Part shown: positions 1-10,482 of the stretch, one piece after another
Layout: the number at the start of each line of letters is the position of its first letter
How positions within the stretch are numbered: the stretch's first letter is position 1
Notes under the pieces: model-generated
What the model was told of the DNA's origin: nothing
Seen by the model: the letters and a program-made list of their open reading frames with translations, nothing else
Databases searched by the model: none
Translations under genes and position numbers: made by a program
NCBI GenBank assembly: GCA_005503335.1
Contig: SCMQ01000011.1
Coordinates: forward strand, 1-64,000
Length of the DNA: 64,000 bases
Direction: 5' to 3'
Source: Comamonadaceae bacterium 2FH
Lineage (GTDB): Bacteria > Pseudomonadota > Gammaproteobacteria > Burkholderiales > Burkholderiaceae_C

Positions 1-560
1 ACCCCTACCCCCTTCCCCGCCCGCGCCTGCGCCGTCCGCAACAGGTCCAGGTTCTGGGCAACCTGTCGATTGGCAGGATCCAACTCTCTCGCACGAAGCA
101 AGGCGGTCTCCGCTTCGTCCAGGCGGCCTGCGCGCAGCAGTGCATAGCCTGCGTTGTTGTGCAAGTGGGCCGCTTGGGGCGCCACCGCCATGGCTTCGTT
201 GAACAGCCTCAGCGCATCATCGAGTCGCCCCTCCTGGGCGTGGATGACGGCCATGGCATTGAGCGCGCCCCCATGGCGCGACTCCAGCGCCAAGACCAGG
301 GTGTAGTGCATTCGCGCCTCCGCGAGGTGGCCTGCCCCGTGCGCAGCACGGCCCATGAGGAAGGCGCCCTCTGCGCTTGGCGCCGCAGACTGGCGTGCCG
401 CTGCCGGCACGGCTGCGACCTTGACCGGCAAGACTTGCTGCACAGGGCCGGCGGTGCCACGTACTGCTGCGGATGGTGGCTGGCCCGTACCAAGTTGAGC
501 GCAGCCGAGCAGCGAGCTAAGTGTCGAAATAGCAGTGAACGTAGTCCAGTTTCGCGTCAT
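1..560 (-). CDS. tadD: TadD-like TPR lipoprotein of the Flp pilus locus (3' end outside window)
   Basis: The product begins with a short signal sequence ending in the lipobox LLGC (Cys at residue 20), so it should be a lipoprotein. The visible 186 residues then hold tetratricopeptide-like helices (for example LNAMAVIHAQEGRLDDALRL and the HNNAGYALLRAGRLDEAE stretch). In Tad systems TadD is a TPR lipoprotein that helps assemble or localise the secretin. It starts 19 bases after the tadC stop and is the last visible gene of the leftward tad operon. The reading frame is open to the window edge, so the C-terminus is not seen. The TadD name rests on TPR plus lipobox plus position. Confidence 0.8.
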   Translation of the reverse strand, partial: MTRNWTTFTAISTLSSLLGCAQLGTGQPPSAAVRGTAGPVQQVLPVKVAAVPAAARQSAAPSAEGAFLMGRAAHGAGHLAEARMHYTLVLALESRHGGALNAMAVIHAQEGRLDDALRLFNEAMAVAPQAAHLHNNAGYALLRAGRLDEAETALLRARELDPANRQVAQNLDLLRTAQARAGKGVG

Positions 561-579
561 GGCTGTTCTCCTCGAATAA

Positions 580-1527
580 TCAGCGCCCACCCATTGCCGG
601 CAGCAGGACGCGGTAAATGCTGATCCAGGCGGGACCGAGCAACACCAGCAGCAGCGATGGAAAGATGAAAAAAATCAGCGGGAATAACAGCTTCAACGGT
701 ATCTTGGCTGCCAGCTCCTCGGCTCGTAGCTGGCGATGGACGCGCATGGTGTCGGCCTGTACCCTGAGGGCCTGCGCGATGTTGGTACCAAAGCGGTCCG
801 CTTGTACCAGCATGGTGACAAAACCCGCAACGTCATCGACTCCAGTCCGCAGCGCCAGATTGCGCAAGGCGTGCTCACGCTTGACCCCCATGCGAAGCTC
901 CAACGCGACCAGACCGAGTTCGTCGGAAAGGGCTTGGCTGCGCATGCCGATCTCGCTGGCCGCGCGGTTCATGGCGGCATCGAGACCCAACCCGGCCTCG
1001 ACGCAAACCAGCATCATGTCCAGAGCGTCGGGTAAAGATTCCCTCAATTCACGCTGTCGCTGCTCCGTGATGCGGGACAGTACGACATTGGGCAGGTAAT
1101 AGCCGAAGCCTGCGAGCAAGACCAGTAAAAAAACATTGCGGTTTGTCGTCAACTGCGGCCCTAGCCCCAAAGACAAGGCCAGGATGGCTGGCAGCGCTAG
1201 AGCCAGCACCGTCTTGGCACCGAAGAAAATTGCTGGCCAATGGCCATCGCGCAGACCGGCCTGCATGAAGCGCACGCGCAGGCTTGAGGCCTCCCATCCG
1301 TCTTTGGGCGACGACAATTTGGCCATGGGGCCAGCGACCTGTGCGACCCTGGCCAACCACTCCCGCCCGACAGCAGGACGATCTTCCTCGACTTTGCTGT
1401 CCCCCTGATCCAAGCGATCGACGCGATCCCTGACTGCCGCCCGGCGATTGACCCACAGTGTGACACCCAACGTGACACCAGCGACCGAGAGGAAGACCAG
1501 GGCAAGTATCAAAGTTTGCGCGTTCAT
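580..1527 (-). CDS. tadC: TadC, inner-membrane platform protein of the Flp pilus
   Basis: A 315-residue protein with an N-terminal membrane helix (residues about 5-25), a central cytoplasmic T2SSF/GspF-type domain (motif ESLPDALDMMLVCVEAGLGL) and hydrophobic segments near residues 105-150 and at the C-terminus (PLIFFIFPSLLLVLLGP). TadB and TadC are taken to form the inner-membrane platform on which the ATPase TadA acts to polymerise Flp pilin. The gene begins 9 bases after the tadB stop, so the two are co-transcribed. Length and motif order fit the family well. No oddities seen. Confidence 0.93.
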   Translation of the reverse strand: MNAQTLILALVFLSVAGVTLGVTLWVNRRAAVRDRVDRLDQGDSKVEEDRPAVGREWLARVAQVAGPMAKLSSPKDGWEASSLRVRFMQAGLRDGHWPAIFFGAKTVLALALPAILALSLGLGPQLTTNRNVFLLVLLAGFGYYLPNVVLSRITEQRQRELRESLPDALDMMLVCVEAGLGLDAAMNRAASEIGMRSQALSDELGLVALELRMGVKREHALRNLALRTGVDDVAGFVTMLVQADRFGTNIAQALRVQADTMRVHRQLRAEELAAKIPLKLLFPLIFFIFPSLLLVLLGPAWISIYRVLLPAMGGR

Positions 1528-1536
1528 GGCGACACC

Positions 1537-2511
1537 TCACACGCGAATCTCGATGATGCGCCACATGGCGATGATGCCAATGACAATCATGATCAAGGCA
1601 CCGATCACCATCTTGATACCCATCGGATCCGTGTACAACGCCGACAGGTACTTCGGGTTCATAGTCTGAACCGCAGCGGCCACGACAAAGGGCAATAGGG
1701 TCAGTATCCAGGCCGAGAGCTTGCCCTCCGCCGCGAGTACTTGCACCTTAGCCAGCAGCTTGAACCGCTCACGTATCAGCCGCGCCAAGTTGTCGAGCAA
1801 CTCAGCCAAGTTGCCGCCCGTCTCGCGCTGTATGAGCACCGCCATGACGAAATAGCGCAGGTCTGACGCAGGAACCCGTTTCGCCAAGTCATTCAACGCG
1901 TTTTCGGTGGAAATACCGAAGCTGATTTCGTCGAACACCGTCTTGAACTCGCCCGCAATCGGCTCGGGCCCCTCCTCTCCGACCATACCCAGTGCCGAAA
2001 GAAAGGAATGGCCGGCGCGCAGTGCACGAGCAATGAGATCCAAAGCGTCGGGCAATTGCGCCTCCATCAGATGCATCCGTCGCTCGCGCTTCACGAGAAG
2101 GTGCAGCAACGGCGCAATTGCCAGTCCAAGAGCCAAGAGCAGCATGAAAAACCAATGCCATCTCAGCAAAGCGGCCGTGATCAAACCAGCTATTGCAGCC
2201 ATCGCGCATGTCACAAGGACATGGGAAACCGTGTTCCGCGAGCCCGCCTGAAGCAATAAGCGGTCAAGTTGATGCAACTGCGGCAACTGAACCAGCACGC
2301 TGTGCAGACCGGGTGTACTGCTCATGACCCGTTCCTTGACCAGCTTGATGTCTCCAGGGTCGTGGCCACCCGCGGAAATCGCCCTAAGACGCTGCTCGAT
2401 GCGCTTCACCTCGGGGCTCTTGTTGTCATTCCAGAGGACGTAGGAGCCCTCCAGCAGCAGCACCACGGCAACGAAGCCGAGGACCACGAATAGCAACATT
2501 CCGGTGTTCAT
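1537..2511 (-). CDS. tadB: TadB, inner-membrane platform protein of the Flp pilus
   Basis: A 324-residue protein with an N-terminal transmembrane helix, two central helices (about residues 98-140), the T2SSF domain motif QLPDALDLIARALRAGHS and two C-terminal helices ending GALIMIVIGIIAMWRIIEIR. It is the paralogue and partner of TadC in the pilus platform. The ATG follows the tadA stop by only 4 bases, consistent with translational coupling inside the tad operon. The adjacent pair of T2SSF proteins behind a CpaF-type ATPase is the standard Tad arrangement, so the assignment is secure. Confidence 0.93.
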   Translation of the reverse strand: MNTGMLLFVVLGFVAVVLLLEGSYVLWNDNKSPEVKRIEQRLRAISAGGHDPGDIKLVKERVMSSTPGLHSVLVQLPQLHQLDRLLLQAGSRNTVSHVLVTCAMAAIAGLITAALLRWHWFFMLLLALGLAIAPLLHLLVKRERRMHLMEAQLPDALDLIARALRAGHSFLSALGMVGEEGPEPIAGEFKTVFDEISFGISTENALNDLAKRVPASDLRYFVMAVLIQRETGGNLAELLDNLARLIRERFKLLAKVQVLAAEGKLSAWILTLLPFVVAAAVQTMNPKYLSALYTDPMGIKMVIGALIMIVIGIIAMWRIIEIRV

Positions 2512-2515
2512 GGCA

Positions 2516-3880
<1,365 letters not shown>

Positions 3881-3932
3881 GATGCACTCCTCCCCCGGCC
3901 ACTGCCGGGATCCAACATTGCATTCCGAGGTT

Positions 3933-5126
3933 TCACGACGAGCCCCTCAAGCCGGGGACGCCAAGACTGCGGAACCAGCCCTTGGTCCCCGCCGGTTTGA
4001 CAGAAACCGGTGAGAGTTCCTGGGCCCATTCCCGCAGGTCACGGGCCACCGGATCGCGCGCCGACAGCATGATCAACGGCACACCCTCGTTCACCGAGGA
4101 GCTGACGGTCTCGTAGCTGTTCGGAACCGAGCGGGACACCTTGAGCTGGGTCACGCGCTCCAGTTCTTCCAGGCGAACCTGGCCACCCTTTTCGTAGCGG
4201 TTGACTACCAGGCGCAGCTTGTCCAGGCCATAGCCATACTCCTGCAACACGGTGATCACGCGCTTGGCGTTCTGGATCGAGGGCAGCGACAGCTGCAGCG
4301 TCAAGTAGATCTTGTCGGCCATGTCCAGCGCCTTGACCGTGGCAGCGTCCAGCATGCGGCTGGCGTCGAGAACGATGAAGTCGTACTGGCTCCGTGCCAG
4401 CGTCAGGATGCTTTCCAATGCATCGGGCGTTACAGCCTCCACCTGCTTGGGCCAGGGCGGTGCCGCCAACACATGCAGGTTGTCGCGCGCCTTGAGCACG
4501 CTGGTGTCGAGCAGTGAAGCGTCCATGCGGTAGGTCTGGCGTGCCAGGTCCACCACGCTGGACGTGGGCTGGTGCTCGGAGACGAAGAGTGCCGCATCGC
4601 CGAAGTACAGGTTCAGGTCCACCACCAGCACCCGTTTGCCCTGGGTCGACAAGGCATAGGCCAGGCTGGTGGCCAGAAACGTCGCGCCTGCGCCGCCCTT
4701 GACGGGCACGAAGGCCAGGATGGCGCCGTGGACATCAGGCTTTTGCGAGTGCTTGGCCAAACGCTCTCTTACATAGTCCAGCGCGTACTGAACGGTGGAC
4801 GCGCCCATGGGGGCCGCGAGGATGTCACGCACACCCGCACGCATGGCTTGGCGCAGTAATTCCGCAGAACTGTCCGGGCTCACCAGCACCACGTGCGATC
4901 CGGTCGCATGCAGTGTCGCGGCCTGTATTTGCTCGAGTGCCACATGGTCCGACACCGGAAAGTCCAGCAACGCCAAGTCCGGCAGTTCCTTCTGCAGCAC
5001 CGTGGCCAAGGTACGCGTGGTGCCGATGTGGGCACTGAACTCCACGTCCTGCATGCGAGGTATCTGCGCCAGCAATGCGTCGCGTTGCGCCGAGTCACTG
5101 CAGATGAAAGAAATTCTGAGGGTCAT
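3933..5126 (-). CDS. tadZ: TadZ/CpaE, pilus-localising MinD/ParA-like protein
   Basis: A 397-residue protein with an N-terminal receiver-like domain (residues 1-125; TLATVLQKELPDLALLDFPV) fused to a MinD/ParA-type ATPase-like domain. The P-loop region reads VKGGAGATFLATS (142-154): the classic GKT is replaced by GAT, so this is the atypical Walker A usual for TadZ proteins. Family members mark the pole and recruit the Tad machinery. ATG at 5126 is chosen; an upstream in-frame TTG (5132) would add two residues. It starts 10 bases after the tadE stop. Confidence 0.92.
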   Translation of the reverse strand: MTLRISFICSDSAQRDALLAQIPRMQDVEFSAHIGTTRTLATVLQKELPDLALLDFPVSDHVALEQIQAATLHATGSHVVLVSPDSSAELLRQAMRAGVRDILAAPMGASTVQYALDYVRERLAKHSQKPDVHGAILAFVPVKGGAGATFLATSLAYALSTQGKRVLVVDLNLYFGDAALFVSEHQPTSSVVDLARQTYRMDASLLDTSVLKARDNLHVLAAPPWPKQVEAVTPDALESILTLARSQYDFIVLDASRMLDAATVKALDMADKIYLTLQLSLPSIQNAKRVITVLQEYGYGLDKLRLVVNRYEKGGQVRLEELERVTQLKVSRSVPNSYETVSSSVNEGVPLIMLSARDPVARDLREWAQELSPVSVKPAGTKGWFRSLGVPGLRGSS

Positions 5127-5136
5127 AAACAATCAA

Positions 5137-5703
5137 TCAGGGCCTGAAACCCAGGCTCTCGGCCGGCATACGAACCGTAGACAACGGAATTTTCAGGCCT
5201 GCCAAGTCGGCGTCGAAAAGGCTGACCAGCGGGACAAATGACACGAGCTGGTCTGACTGGCAACTGCTTCCCGTACTAAGACAGACCTCCACGAATCGGA
5301 TGCAAGAGCTGGTGCGCTCGGAATCGAGGCAGGCGGAGATATTGTCACCCGGGCTCACCGGCATCGGACTCGCCACATTTCCTGCAGCGTTCAGATAGCG
5401 TATGACTACATGAGCATTCGTCACCTCTGGCGCAGCCGGTAGCGAACCGGCGTTGGATCGAAAAACGGCCGAATACTTGATTTTGTCGGTCTCGGTTGAC
5501 AGCGAGAAATCGGTGACAACCGCTTGACGTGCCGCATTGCGGGTCACCTCCTGTACCGTATTCCACAGAAACAGTAATCGTCCAAACTCGATCGCCCCCA
5601 GAAGCATTACAAGGAATGGCAGCAGCACCAAGGCAAATTCAACGGCGGCGACACCGCGCCATGACTTTTTCATCCTCCTCGCAGGTAAATGGGGCGAACG
5701 CAT
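5137..5703 (-). CDS. tadE: TadE-type pseudopilin
   Basis: A 188-residue minor pilin-like protein. After a basic leader (KKSWRG) comes the TadE motif VAAVEFALVLLPFLVMLL, with Glu at +5 of the presumed TadV cleavage site after Gly, then a Cys-containing periplasmic domain. TadE and TadF are processed by TadV and help initiate the pilus. ATG at 5703 follows a GAGG ribosome site; a later ATG at 5673 is directly preceded by AGGAGG with no spacing and is less likely. It starts 8 bases after the neighbouring pseudopilin gene ends. The gene appears less GC-rich than the window's housekeeping genes. Confidence 0.88.
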   Translation of the reverse strand: MRSPHLPARRMKKSWRGVAAVEFALVLLPFLVMLLGAIEFGRLLFLWNTVQEVTRNAARQAVVTDFSLSTETDKIKYSAVFRSNAGSLPAAPEVTNAHVVIRYLNAAGNVASPMPVSPGDNISACLDSERTSSCIRFVEVCLSTGSSCQSDQLVSFVPLVSLFDADLAGLKIPLSTVRMPAESLGFRP

Positions 5704-5711
5704 GATCAACC

Positions 5712-6212
5712 TCAGTTCATGTAGCGCATGGTGGTGTGAGGGGCTATGCCTACAGTGCCGTAGTCGATGACACCGCTTGCACTGACAAAAGGAAACCAGG
5801 CATCCAAGCTCAGGCTAAAGCCGCTGATCCTGACCCTCACGTTGTTGGGCGCAGTACCGTCTACGCAGGACACCGTGGAAAAGGTGCTGTTAAGGCACTC
5901 GACCACCACGTTACCTGTGACCAATGCTGGATTGACGTTAGCAGCGTTCGCGTTGCTGATTACCATGTCGCGTGCAGCAATGACTCCCGCACTGTTGACC
6001 GTGCCGACCGGCCAGGTGGAAAGCAGCCGCGCGCCATCCCGGGTGGCCTTGGTCAATGCATCGGCATACCAGAAGGCACGGCCGAAGGCGATGGTCCCGG
6101 CAACGATCAGCAAGAGCACGAAGATCACGAAGGCCAGTTCCACAGCTGCAGCACCGCGCTGGCGATGCATCCGCTGAGTTGATGGGAGATTTCTCGTACT
6201 CATGGCGATCAT
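5712..6212 (-). CDS. TadE/TadF-like pseudopilin
   Basis: A 166-residue second pseudopilin with leader RQRG followed by AAAVELAFVIFVLLLIVAG, again with the conserved Glu at +5, and a periplasmic domain with one Cys pair. Its position between TadG and TadE suggests the TadF role, but sequence alone does not separate TadE from TadF. The start overlaps the tadG stop as ATGA at 6209-6212, implying translational coupling; a second ATG three codons later (6203) is an alternative start. Neither has a strong ribosome site, which favours coupling. Confidence 0.85.
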   Translation of the reverse strand: MIAMSTRNLPSTQRMHRQRGAAAVELAFVIFVLLLIVAGTIAFGRAFWYADALTKATRDGARLLSTWPVGTVNSAGVIAARDMVISNANAANVNPALVTGNVVVECLNSTFSTVSCVDGTAPNNVRVRISGFSLSLDAWFPFVSASGVIDYGTVGIAPHTTMRYMN

Positions 6213-7696
6213 CTGTACAGCTTGATGTCGGCGACCGGGACGGGATCGATCAACCCGGCAAACTCCACATACAGCTTCTTTGGGGAGTTGACAGCGGGAA
6301 CCTGCATGAAGAATTTTCCAATGCCCAATACCGGAATGGCCATGCAGGCGCCCGTGCCAGTGATCAGCGGGCAATTCGCGATCGCCAGATTCAGGACTCG
6401 CCGATTGGCAAGCCCTGGGTTGCCGGTCGGCGCGGTGGTATGGGAGGGGTCTTGATAGGGCGAACCCGTTGCCGGGACCGGGAAATTCGCATTGGTTGCC
6501 GGGGCACCGCCCGGTGTCGAATAGAGGGTCGCCCAATCTCCAGTCGCGTAACTGGTACCGGGTATGAAGCTGGTTGTGTCATCCGGATCGACCACGCCGC
6601 GCACCGCACGGCTATAGGACCACAGCACACCGTATTGTTCTGGAAGCGGCACGGCAGGCGGCAGGCTCGGGTTGATTATGTGTTGAGTCGCGGGCGCAGA
6701 CGCAGGTGTCATCCAGTCCGCCGCGGGGAGGGGGGGGCTCGGACATAAGTCGCCCTCCTTGCAAGCAAAATTTTGAATATTGATATCGGGCGGCGCTTGG
6801 GCCGGTATGCACACCGAAGCGCCACCGTAGACATTGAACCGGGAGTTCAACGCCGCCTGAATTTTTCCCCACGAATAACCAGTGTTACCCCAGACGGTTC
6901 CTGGTGTGGTGGTCAGAATGGCCGAGGAACCACCGCAAACGAACGGCGCCGTGATGTTGGCGCTCGAGTTGGCCGGGTCGCAGGGGTTGGGATGGATGTC
7001 AACCGGGTCCAGCAGGTAGGTGTCGGCCGGCGAGCCCAACGGGCCCAGATTGAAAAGGTCATAACTGACCCCGCGCCTGAAGCCAAACTGCGCCAGCTCG
7101 CGCGACCCGTCAGGAAAGGTGGGACCGATCAGCTCTCCCTTCGCTGTGCTGATGGCGCAGATGCCTATGGGGGTGATGTCGTTGATGAACCGCCCCGCCA
7201 CGGCCCGACCGTACGTGGTAGTGGCAGCGGTGCCAGTGTCGCCGGAAGCCGTGGGAATCATGGCAAAAAAAGTCGGAAGGTTGCCAGACGGAATATCGAC
7301 CTTGATGAAGGTCTTGTTGGAAGCCTCGCCATCGGTATCGACGGTGCTGGCGGCGACCATGCACACATCGTCGGGACAATGCCCGACGCTGATGTCGGCG
7401 ATGGTGATGGTCACGGGTGTCGAAAACTTGAAATCGTTCTGCGCCGCCATGGCGATGGCGAAACTCACGGCACTGGTCACGCCGGCGGCGGTCTGGTTCA
7501 GCTGCTTCGCGCCGGCCAGTGCCGCCGCGTCTGCCGCGTTCTGCAGCTCCGTGCGGACCACGTAGGTGCGTCCCAGGTCCACCACCAAGGCCAGGAAGCC
7601 AAAAAGCACGAAGATGGAGAGTCCAAGGACGATGGCCACGGCGCCGCGTTGCCGCCGGGCCCTGACACCTGTTCGAAAAATTGACTGAACTCTCAT
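6209..7696 (-). CDS. tadG: TadG-like pilus assembly protein
   Basis: A 495-residue protein opening with the Tad/TadG N-terminal segment: RRQRGAVAIVLGLSIFVLFG followed by LALVVDLGRTYVV and LQNAADAAALAGAKQLN. That is one membrane helix followed by the conserved NAADAAALA block. The long periplasmic part carries several Cys residues, a Pro-rich stretch near PPLPAADWMTP, and no recognisable von Willebrand domain that I can see. TadG proteins are envelope components of the machine. ATG at 7696 has GGAG upstream; the frame is open further upstream (to 7747) without a good start. It ends in a 4-base overlap with the next pseudopilin gene. Confidence 0.88.
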   Translation of the reverse strand: MRVQSIFRTGVRARRQRGAVAIVLGLSIFVLFGFLALVVDLGRTYVVRTELQNAADAAALAGAKQLNQTAAGVTSAVSFAIAMAAQNDFKFSTPVTITIADISVGHCPDDVCMVAASTVDTDGEASNKTFIKVDIPSGNLPTFFAMIPTASGDTGTAATTTYGRAVAGRFINDITPIGICAISTAKGELIGPTFPDGSRELAQFGFRRGVSYDLFNLGPLGSPADTYLLDPVDIHPNPCDPANSSANITAPFVCGGSSAILTTTPGTVWGNTGYSWGKIQAALNSRFNVYGGASVCIPAQAPPDINIQNFACKEGDLCPSPPLPAADWMTPASAPATQHIINPSLPPAVPLPEQYGVLWSYSRAVRGVVDPDDTTSFIPGTSYATGDWATLYSTPGGAPATNANFPVPATGSPYQDPSHTTAPTGNPGLANRRVLNLAIANCPLITGTGACMAIPVLGIGKFFMQVPAVNSPKKLYVEFAGLIDPVPVADIKLYR

Positions 7697-7730
7697 GATT
7701 GCCGCTCCACTGGCATCGGGTGCCGCTTCG

Positions 7731-8021
7731 TTAGAGGCTGCCCCCAATATTCAGGATCTCGAAGGTCTTGGGCGGCGACTTGAACGAATCCTGATACCGC
7801 TCCATCGCCGCCGAGCCGGCTTGGCCGTCGATGCCCTTGACCGGATCACGGTTGGCCGAGGCTTGCGGGTTCAGCGTTTGCGCAGCGCGCGCCGCGCGCA
7901 CGGCCTCGCCGAAATGGCTGTCCGCCACGGGCGTCGTGCTGGCACAGCCCGCGAACAGGGCCATCGTCCCCAGGAGGGGCAGTACCCGTCCGCGTTGGGC
8001 AAAGAATTGAGCAAGTGACAT
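7731..8021 (-). CDS. small lipoprotein of the tad locus, function unknown
   Basis: A 96-residue protein with a signal peptide ending in lipobox FAGC (LLGTMALFAGCASTTPVAD), so probably a lipoprotein. The mature part is short, charged and Ala/Gln-rich, ending SFKSPPKTFEILNIGGSL. It starts 12 bases after the rcpA stop with a good AAGGAG site, so it belongs to the operon. Its place beside the secretin recalls small outer-membrane partners such as CpaD/RcpB, but it is much shorter and I see no clear homology. A secretin pilotin or accessory role is inference only. Confidence 0.75.
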   Translation of the reverse strand: MSLAQFFAQRGRVLPLLGTMALFAGCASTTPVADSHFGEAVRAARAAQTLNPQASANRDPVKGIDGQAGSAAMERYQDSFKSPPKTFEILNIGGSL

Positions 8022-8033
8022 GATGAGCTCTCC

Positions 8034-9608
8034 TTACTTGACTTCCATGCCGCCGGCCGCGGGCGCCGCAGCGGGGGTGACGGGTGCATTGCGCTTGTCA
8101 GCCGGTATCTCCTCGTGGCCCGAGCCTTCCAGCTTGTTGCCCAGGTAGAACTCGCTGCGGTTAGGAGGCATGTAGCTGTCGGTGGGCAGGATGTAGTTGG
8201 GCTCGAGCGGCTTGACCAGGCGAGGCGTGATCACGAACATGAGTTCGCTGCGGTCGCCTTGGAACTCATTGCTGCGAAACAGCGCACCCAGCACCGGCAC
8301 CTCACCCAGGCCCGGCACGCGCTCCACCGCCTGCTTGACGTTGTTCTTGATCAGGCCAGCGATGGCCAGGCTTTGCCCGTCCATCAGCTGCACCGAGGTC
8401 TGGACCTTGCGCGTCGTGAAGCTGGGCAGCACGGACGTGACCCCCCCCACCGTGGTGAAGGGCGAGCCGGTCTGCGAGAGCTCGGACACCTCGGGGGCGA
8501 CCTTGAGGTGGATGCGCCCGCCCTCGAGCACCGTTGGCGTGAATTTCACCCCCACGCCGAATTCCTTTTCCTCCAGCGTGATGGTCGTCCCGCCTGTGGT
8601 CTCGTTGCTGCGCGCGACGGGGATGAAGATCTTGCCACCCGCCAGGAAGCTGGCCTCCTGCCCGCTGATGGCCACGATGTTGGGTTCGGCCAGGACCTTG
8701 ACCAGGCCGTCGTTTTTCTCGGCGTCGATCGCGATGCCATTGCCGTTGGTGCTCTTGATCGCCGAGAGCAGTCCCGAGCCACCGGACAGCAGTTCCGACA
8801 GGATGCCGAAGGTCCAGTTGCCGTTGGTGCGCGAGGCGCTGAAGCGGGCGCCCAGCCTGTCAATCAAGGTCTTGGAGACCTCGGCCACGGTCACCTCCAG
8901 CATCACCTGCTGGGCCTCGGCGATCTGCAACAGGTTCACCACTTTGCCACCGGCTGCACCGCCGGCCCCACCACGCCCCCCTCCGATAGACGTGCCGGGC
9001 GCGACTCGCGTGCTGCCCGCGACCACCGGGAGCGCCATGCTCCGGTTGACATCACGCACAAAGGCGTTGGCGATGTCCTCCGCATAACGAGCCTTGACGG
9101 CGCTGGACACCACACCCGTCAGGATCACCGAGTCGGCCGCCGGCCGCACCTTGATGCCCTTCTCCTCCGGCATCAGCTCGTTGATCTTTCTCTCCATGCG
9201 CTGGTAGTCGATGTTGACGTTGAGGTCCACCGCCGTCGCGCCCGAACCCTTGCGCCAGATGATCATGTTGGTCGAGCCATAGGTCTTGCCCAGCAGGTAG
9301 AGCTCGGTAGGGCTGATCAAGGTGACGTCGGCGATGCTGGGGTCGCCCAGCGAGATGCGCTCTGCCGGCGACGGCAGGCGCAAAAGCGTGGATTTGCCGA
9401 TGATGAGGTCCATCGACGGCCCGACGGTGGAAAAGTCGATTCCGCTGGGCACCCTGGCTGGTGCCGAACCGGCCGGCGCAGGGCGACTGGTGGTCACGCC
9501 CTTGGTCACAGCCGGCGTCTGCGCCTGTCCGGAAGCCGTTGCCAGCAAGGCCACCAGGGCGAACCCCAGGCCAGCAGCCAGGGGCGTATGGGCAGTGTTC
9601 TTCTTCAT
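8034..9608 (-). CDS. rcpA: RcpA/CpaC, outer-membrane secretin of the Flp pilus
   Basis: A 524-residue protein with a signal peptide (residues 1-29, ending SGQAQ), an N-terminal pilus-secretin domain (SLGDPSIADVTLISPTELYL), a BON-like segment around residues 140-190, and the type II/III secretion secretin core. The core signature RVPGLGEVPVLGALFRSNEF is followed by SELMFVITPRLV. A Gly-rich linker (GGGRGGAGGAAGGK) lies near residue 215. It forms the outer-membrane channel for the pilus. A strong GGAGG site precedes the ATG. It follows rcpC by 10 bases. Confidence 0.94.
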   Translation of the reverse strand: MKKNTAHTPLAAGLGFALVALLATASGQAQTPAVTKGVTTSRPAPAGSAPARVPSGIDFSTVGPSMDLIIGKSTLLRLPSPAERISLGDPSIADVTLISPTELYLLGKTYGSTNMIIWRKGSGATAVDLNVNIDYQRMERKINELMPEEKGIKVRPAADSVILTGVVSSAVKARYAEDIANAFVRDVNRSMALPVVAGSTRVAPGTSIGGGRGGAGGAAGGKVVNLLQIAEAQQVMLEVTVAEVSKTLIDRLGARFSASRTNGNWTFGILSELLSGGSGLLSAIKSTNGNGIAIDAEKNDGLVKVLAEPNIVAISGQEASFLAGGKIFIPVARSNETTGGTTITLEEKEFGVGVKFTPTVLEGGRIHLKVAPEVSELSQTGSPFTTVGGVTSVLPSFTTRKVQTSVQLMDGQSLAIAGLIKNNVKQAVERVPGLGEVPVLGALFRSNEFQGDRSELMFVITPRLVKPLEPNYILPTDSYMPPNRSEFYLGNKLEGSGHEEIPADKRNAPVTPAAAPAAGGMEVK

Positions 9609-9618
9609 GGGGGCCTCC

Positions 9619-10467
9619 TCAGAAATCGGAATTGGCTTTTTGGATGCCGCGAATCATTTCGACGCGTTCCGACGGCTCCGCGACGGGCGCGCGTACAGTG
9701 CGTTTGACGGGCCTTGGCGCGGCCCTGGCCACGACCGCCTTGGCCGCGGACGCGACTGGCGTGGGCTCCTGAGCCAGCAGGTCTTCCTGGCGCGCGCCAG
9801 CAGTCGTGGCATCCTTGAGGTCAACTTGGTTGCGTAGTACCAGCGACAACGTCCCAATATTACGTGCCAAGTCGATCTTCTCGGCCTGCTCGGGCGTGAC
9901 CTCGAGCGTGACGGCGTTCACCACCTTGGGTTTGGTCTCGTCGCGGTTGGCCTCCTGCGCCACGGCCAACACCAGGATGCGTTCGAGCACGATCTTGGAG
10001 ATGGTTCCAGACCGGCCGCCTGAACGGTTCTCCTGGACGTTGACCAACAGGTCCACGTAGCTGCCCGGCACCAGGAAGCCAGCCACGCCAACCACTTCAT
10101 TGACGCGGACGGTCATGGCGCGGTTACCCTCCTTGATGATGGAATCCAGCCCACCCTTGGTTCCCACTGCGGCGAGCTTGGGCTCCAGGACAGGTTCACC
10201 CTTGAATATCGAAGTTCGCACCACGCGGCCCTCAAGTTTTTTCGCCTCACGGTACGCCCCCACGGGTTCCGAGCCCGTGGGCCAGGCAATCTCTTGCAAC
10301 ATGCTGGGCTGAAGGGGCTGGCCCAGATCTAGGTCGCGGGTAGCCACGACAACCGTGGTGTTGCCACTGGCCGCCTGCTCGCCGAGCCAGCGGGCGGCCA
10401 GCAGCACGGCTGCCACACCGGTCAAGATAGACAACAACAGCATGATGAGGGCGCGTCTGCTTTTCAT
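9619..10467 (-). CDS. rcpC: RcpC/CpaB, Flp pilus assembly protein
   Basis: A 282-residue periplasmic protein anchored by an N-terminal helix (ALIMLLLSILTGVAAVLLAA). An SAF-like domain follows (VVVATRDLDLGQPLQPSML), then the CpaB core with VPGSYVDLLVNV and a C-terminal ATTAGARQEDLLAQE linker with basic tail. CpaB/RcpC proteins act beside the secretin. It lies 15 bases after the AAA+ ATPase gene and 10 before rcpA, the usual rcpC-rcpA order. The ATG at 10467 is preceded by GGAGA. Confidence 0.92.
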   Translation of the reverse strand: MKSRRALIMLLLSILTGVAAVLLAARWLGEQAASGNTTVVVATRDLDLGQPLQPSMLQEIAWPTGSEPVGAYREAKKLEGRVVRTSIFKGEPVLEPKLAAVGTKGGLDSIIKEGNRAMTVRVNEVVGVAGFLVPGSYVDLLVNVQENRSGGRSGTISKIVLERILVLAVAQEANRDETKPKVVNAVTLEVTPEQAEKIDLARNIGTLSLVLRNQVDLKDATTAGARQEDLLAQEPTPVASAAKAVVARAAPRPVKRTVRAPVAEPSERVEMIRGIQKANSDF

Positions 10468-10482
10468 GATGATCTCCTCTCC

